DNA of 64,000 nucleotides from CAZGRP01 sp964527995 (GTDB lineage: Bacteria > Zhuqueibacterota > Zhuqueibacteria > Oceanimicrobiales > CAZGRP01), in the NCBI GenBank assembly GCA_964527995.1, contig CAZGRP010000006.1, positions 62,001-126,000 on the forward strand, written 5' to 3'. The notes beneath the pieces are model-generated. The model saw only the letters and a list, made by a program, of their open reading frames with translations, was not told the DNA's origin and ran no database searches. Every line of letters begins with the position of its first letter. The first letter of the stretch is position 1. The position numbers were made by a program, and so were the translations under genes. Below, piece after piece: positions 61,720-64,000 of this stretch.

Positions 61720-62106
61720 ATGATCCTGTTCAAGAACCACCCCCTATACGCGACACTCGCAGTCCTCATCGCGATCGCCACGTTCCAGTATTCTACACCG
61801 GTATTCAATGCCGCTGTAGATCTGCCGTGTTGTGAATCCGAGGAGATTCAATGCTGTCAGGGTGACTTCCCCTCACGCATGGTCTGCTGCATTTCCAGCA
61901 ACGAACGCGGCCTCGACAGCTCAACTCCCACACAGACTACCCTCATTTCAGCCGAGAAAAAGCGGCCGATCGCCGTTGCCCTGCATTCAATACGCATCTC
62001 ACAAGCGACACTATCGATTTCCGATAGCCCGCGATCCCCTACTGTCTCGATCCCTTCTGTTTCAACCAGCCGTCTCTACCAGGATCTCTGCACCTTTCTG
62101 ATCTGA
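61720..62106 (+). CDS. Small secreted Cys-rich protein upstream of a TolC-type gene
   Basis: 128 residues: hydrophobic N terminus (HPLYATLAVLIAIATFQYSTPVF), then three Cys-Cys pairs (LPCCESEEIQCCQGDFPSRMVCC) and a C terminus SRLYQDLCTFLI. Small secreted Cys-containing proteins of this layout often precede CzcC/CusC-type genes, and a TolC-type gene starts 226 bp downstream. They probably bind a metal. No strong ribosome site at the ATG; a different start is possible. Confidence 0.6.
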   Translation: MILFKNHPLYATLAVLIAIATFQYSTPVFNAAVDLPCCESEEIQCCQGDFPSRMVCCISSNERGLDSSTPTQTTLISAEKKRPIAVALHSIRISQATLSISDSPRSPTVSIPSVSTSRLYQDLCTFLI

Positions 62107-62332
62107 TCCACTCTTTCCCAAACCATCATCCATCTCCCAAGCCGGAATGCCCGGTCAGAGGTCTGGTCCGTCTGGTCGTGCGCTCTCCTGTTGAGAGCAA
62201 TGCCCGAAACCACCCACGAACTCAATGACCAATGCCCCAGGCAAGCAGGCTGGTGCCCGCACTTTGAAGCGTCGGTTCCGGCGGGATCGACATCTCGCAG
62301 TCATCAACACCTTGCACAAAGGAAGGAACGGT

Positions 62333-63774
62333 ATGTCAAAGTACTTGTCAATGGTTTGGATCGTCGGCCTCCTCTGCGTGTCGGGCCTACAGGCGCAGAC
62401 CGGCTCGGCTCCTCTGCCCGGAGGTCGGGATTCGTCCGCTGTTCTACAAGAGCTCATAGAACAAGCACTGGAAAAGAATCCCATGATCAAGTCTGCGGAG
62501 CGACGCTGGCGCGCTGCCGAGCAGCGGGTGACGCGGGTTNNNNNNNNNNNNNNNNNNNNNNNNNNNNNNNNNNNNNNNNNNNNNNNNNNNNNNNNNNNNN
62601 NNNNNNNNNNNNNNNNNNNNNNNNNNNNNNNNNNNNNNNGATCAAGTCTGCGGAGCGACGCTGGCGCGCTGCCGAGCAGCGGGTGACGCGGGTTTCTTCC
62701 TTAGACGATCCGGTTCTCAGCTACACTCGTTGGGCCTCCAGCATCGAGACTCGTGTCGGCCCGCAGGAAAACGTCCTCATGCTCTCACAGAGTTTCCCTT
62801 TTTTCGGAAAACTACGCCTCAAGGGGAAAATGGCCCGCGAAGACGCGGCGGCTGCCGGACAACACTACCAGGCAACGCGGAGAGACATCGTCTACAAGGT
62901 CAAGCAGGCCTATTTCGATCTCTATTGGATCGACACCTCACTGCGCATCCTCGACGAGTACCAGCCTCTGCTCCATCAATTCCGCCAGGTGGCTGAACGA
63001 AAGTACTCCACCGGAGTCGGCATCCAGGCCAACGTGTTGAAGGCCGACGTCGAGATCTCCAGCATCGATGCACGGCGATTCACGTTCCATCGCCTGCGGC
63101 AGGGGACTGTTGCCCGCCTGAATGCCCTTCTCAACCGCCATGCCGATACAGCCGTCGAGCCTGTCGTCGTCCTCGACACCATCCGCTTGCGATACAGCGA
63201 GCAGCAGGTGCGGCAGAGGGCCCTTGACAGCCGTGAGGAACTCAAGGCGGCAGAAGCCATCGTTCGAAGGTTCGACTACGGCGTGCGGCTGGCCAGGCGC
63301 AACTATTGGCCCGACTTCCGTCTGAGCGGCACCCTGGTCACGATTCCCAGCGGCAAGACGCTGGCACCAGACAATGGCAAGGACGCCTGGTCGATCCGAG
63401 TAGGCGTCAATCTACCAATCTGGCTCGGCAAGCGCCGGGCTGCTGTGGAGGAGGCCAGGGCCTTACGCACGGCCAGCAGCGAGAGCTACGCCGGTCTGAA
63501 GAACGAGATTGTCGCCGAAATCCGGGATCTGTATGCCGCTGTGGAGACATCACGACAGACGGTTGATCTCTATGCCCGGCAACTGCTTCCGGACGCAGAA
63601 AATGCCCTGCGGTCGGCTTTGTCCAGCTATCAGACAGGCAACCTCGATTTTCTATCGTTGCTGGACAGTGAGCGCCTGCTGCTCAACTTCCGACTGGCCT
63701 ACGCCCGGGAGATTGCCAACTACCGGAAGCAAATCGCAGCACTGGAACGGGCTGCCGGCGGTGAACTTCCATGA
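62333..63774 (+). CDS. TolC/CzcC-type outer-membrane protein (interrupted by scaffold gap)
   Basis: Collapsing the gap at 62485-62694 gives 428 residues in frame: 69 codons up to 62539, then 62695 to the stop at 63774. Signal peptide (MSKYLSMVWIVGLLCVSGLQAQ), then TolC-type helices (LEKNPMIKSAERRWRAAEQRV, ILDEYQPLLHQFRQVAERKYSTGVGIQANVLKADVEIS, ENALRSALSSYQTGNLDFLSLLDSERLLLNFRLAYAREIANYRKQIAALER). An adaptor and pump gene are expected after the window end. GGAAGG precedes the ATG. Confidence 0.88.
62485..62694. other. Scaffold gap with duplicated 55-base ends (assembly artefact)
   Basis: 62485-62539 and 62640-62694 are identical 55-base sequences around 100 N (62540-62639). Removing one copy and the N run restores a continuous TolC-type reading frame. 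Same artefact as at 58149-58358. Confidence 0.92.
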
Positions 63775-64000
63775 CCCGCGGAAGGACAGCGAGGGCTCTG
63801 AGGATCACGGAGAGTGAGGAGTTTTCAACAGCACTTTACGACCGACAGACGCGGTACGATGCGGGTCCTTTGACCTCACTCTTCCGAGATCATCCGTGTC
63901 GATCGGTGGTGGTCAACGCGTTTGACTGGCGCTATCCAAATAGCACAAGAAACATAGTGCGAAGGTGTCCTCGCCGACGATTGTCAGGCACGAAATCATT
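63775..64000. other. Intergenic end of window
   Basis: 226 bases after the TolC-type gene with no convincing gene, promoter or repeat on either strand. Confidence 0.5.

Overview
This is a high-GC window (about 60%) from a diderm bacterium. It encodes outer-membrane barrels, lipoproteins, TolC-type proteins and RND pumps. The text comes from a draft, probably metagenomic, assembly: each of its two 100-N gaps is flanked by the same 55-base sequence on both sides, a scaffolding artefact. The gene set (a bc-type Rieske/cytochrome b, an unusual Ccm system, DUF5777-like barrels, the so-called asparagine synthetase B secreted family, many sigma-54 regulators) would fit a Calditrichota/KSB1/FCB-like or Acidobacteriota-like lineage, but I cannot place it from sequence alone. 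Protein genes start at ATG, GTG or TTG and many have clear GGAGG-type ribosome sites. I see no rRNA, tRNA, CRISPR array, transposase or phage gene.

Layout. 1-10.7 kb (minus): LolA-like protein, MMPL/RND exporter, FTR1 iron permease, FtsH, ABC1/UbiB kinase-like protein, a small barrel-like protein, an isoprenylcysteine-methyltransferase-like enzyme and a lipoprotein. 10.8-18.3 kb (minus): copper and electron-transfer genes, namely small YHS proteins, a DUF5777-like barrel, a Tat-exported multicopper oxidase, a Rieske protein, an SPW protein, cytochrome b and a Met/His-rich partner. 18.5-31.5 kb (minus): a complete CzcCBA-type heavy-metal efflux operon followed upstream by two histidine kinase/NtrC-type regulator pairs. 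31.7-39.2 kb (minus): cytochrome c maturation genes (ccmE with a Cys-type heme site, a CcmI-like zinc-ribbon protein, ccmH, ccmF) with zinc-ribbon proteins, a secreted family protein, an HMA protein and a YHS protein. 39.3-46.6 kb (minus): UPF0182 protein, lipoprotein, aspartyl protease, redoxin, Lgt and a membrane protein. 47.2-63.8 kb (plus): methyltransferase, SnoaL-like protein, diheme cytochrome c, kinase and NtrC regulator, zinc ribbon, a second RND-LolA-barrel module, a DsrE protein, a membrane protein, rhodanese/beta-lactamase-fold hydrolase, MFS transporter, a small Cys-rich secreted protein and a TolC-type protein.

Two features stand out. First, three genes are interrupted by an in-frame UGA exactly where the family has its redox or metal-binding cysteine: an HMA protein (GMV-U-HHC, codon 67), a TlpA-like redoxin (W-U-RWC, codon 84) and a DsrE-like protein (A-U-GSC, codon 75). 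In each case reading continues with family-typical sequence to a normal stop, and a 6-8 bp hairpin with G in its loop starts 10-16 nt after the UGA. These are best read as selenocysteine proteins. Ordinary gene calling breaks all three.

Second, at least eight intergenic regions hold sigma-54 (-24/-12) promoter sequences, several essentially perfect, and five have an inverted repeat or a recurring TGTAGAAWA half-site about 100-150 bp upstream. They sit before the YHS, multicopper oxidase, SPW, Czc efflux, lipoprotein, redoxin/Lgt, methyltransferase/cytochrome and zinc-ribbon/RND units. With three NtrC-type activators in the same window, this looks like a sigma-54-controlled envelope and metal-stress regulon.
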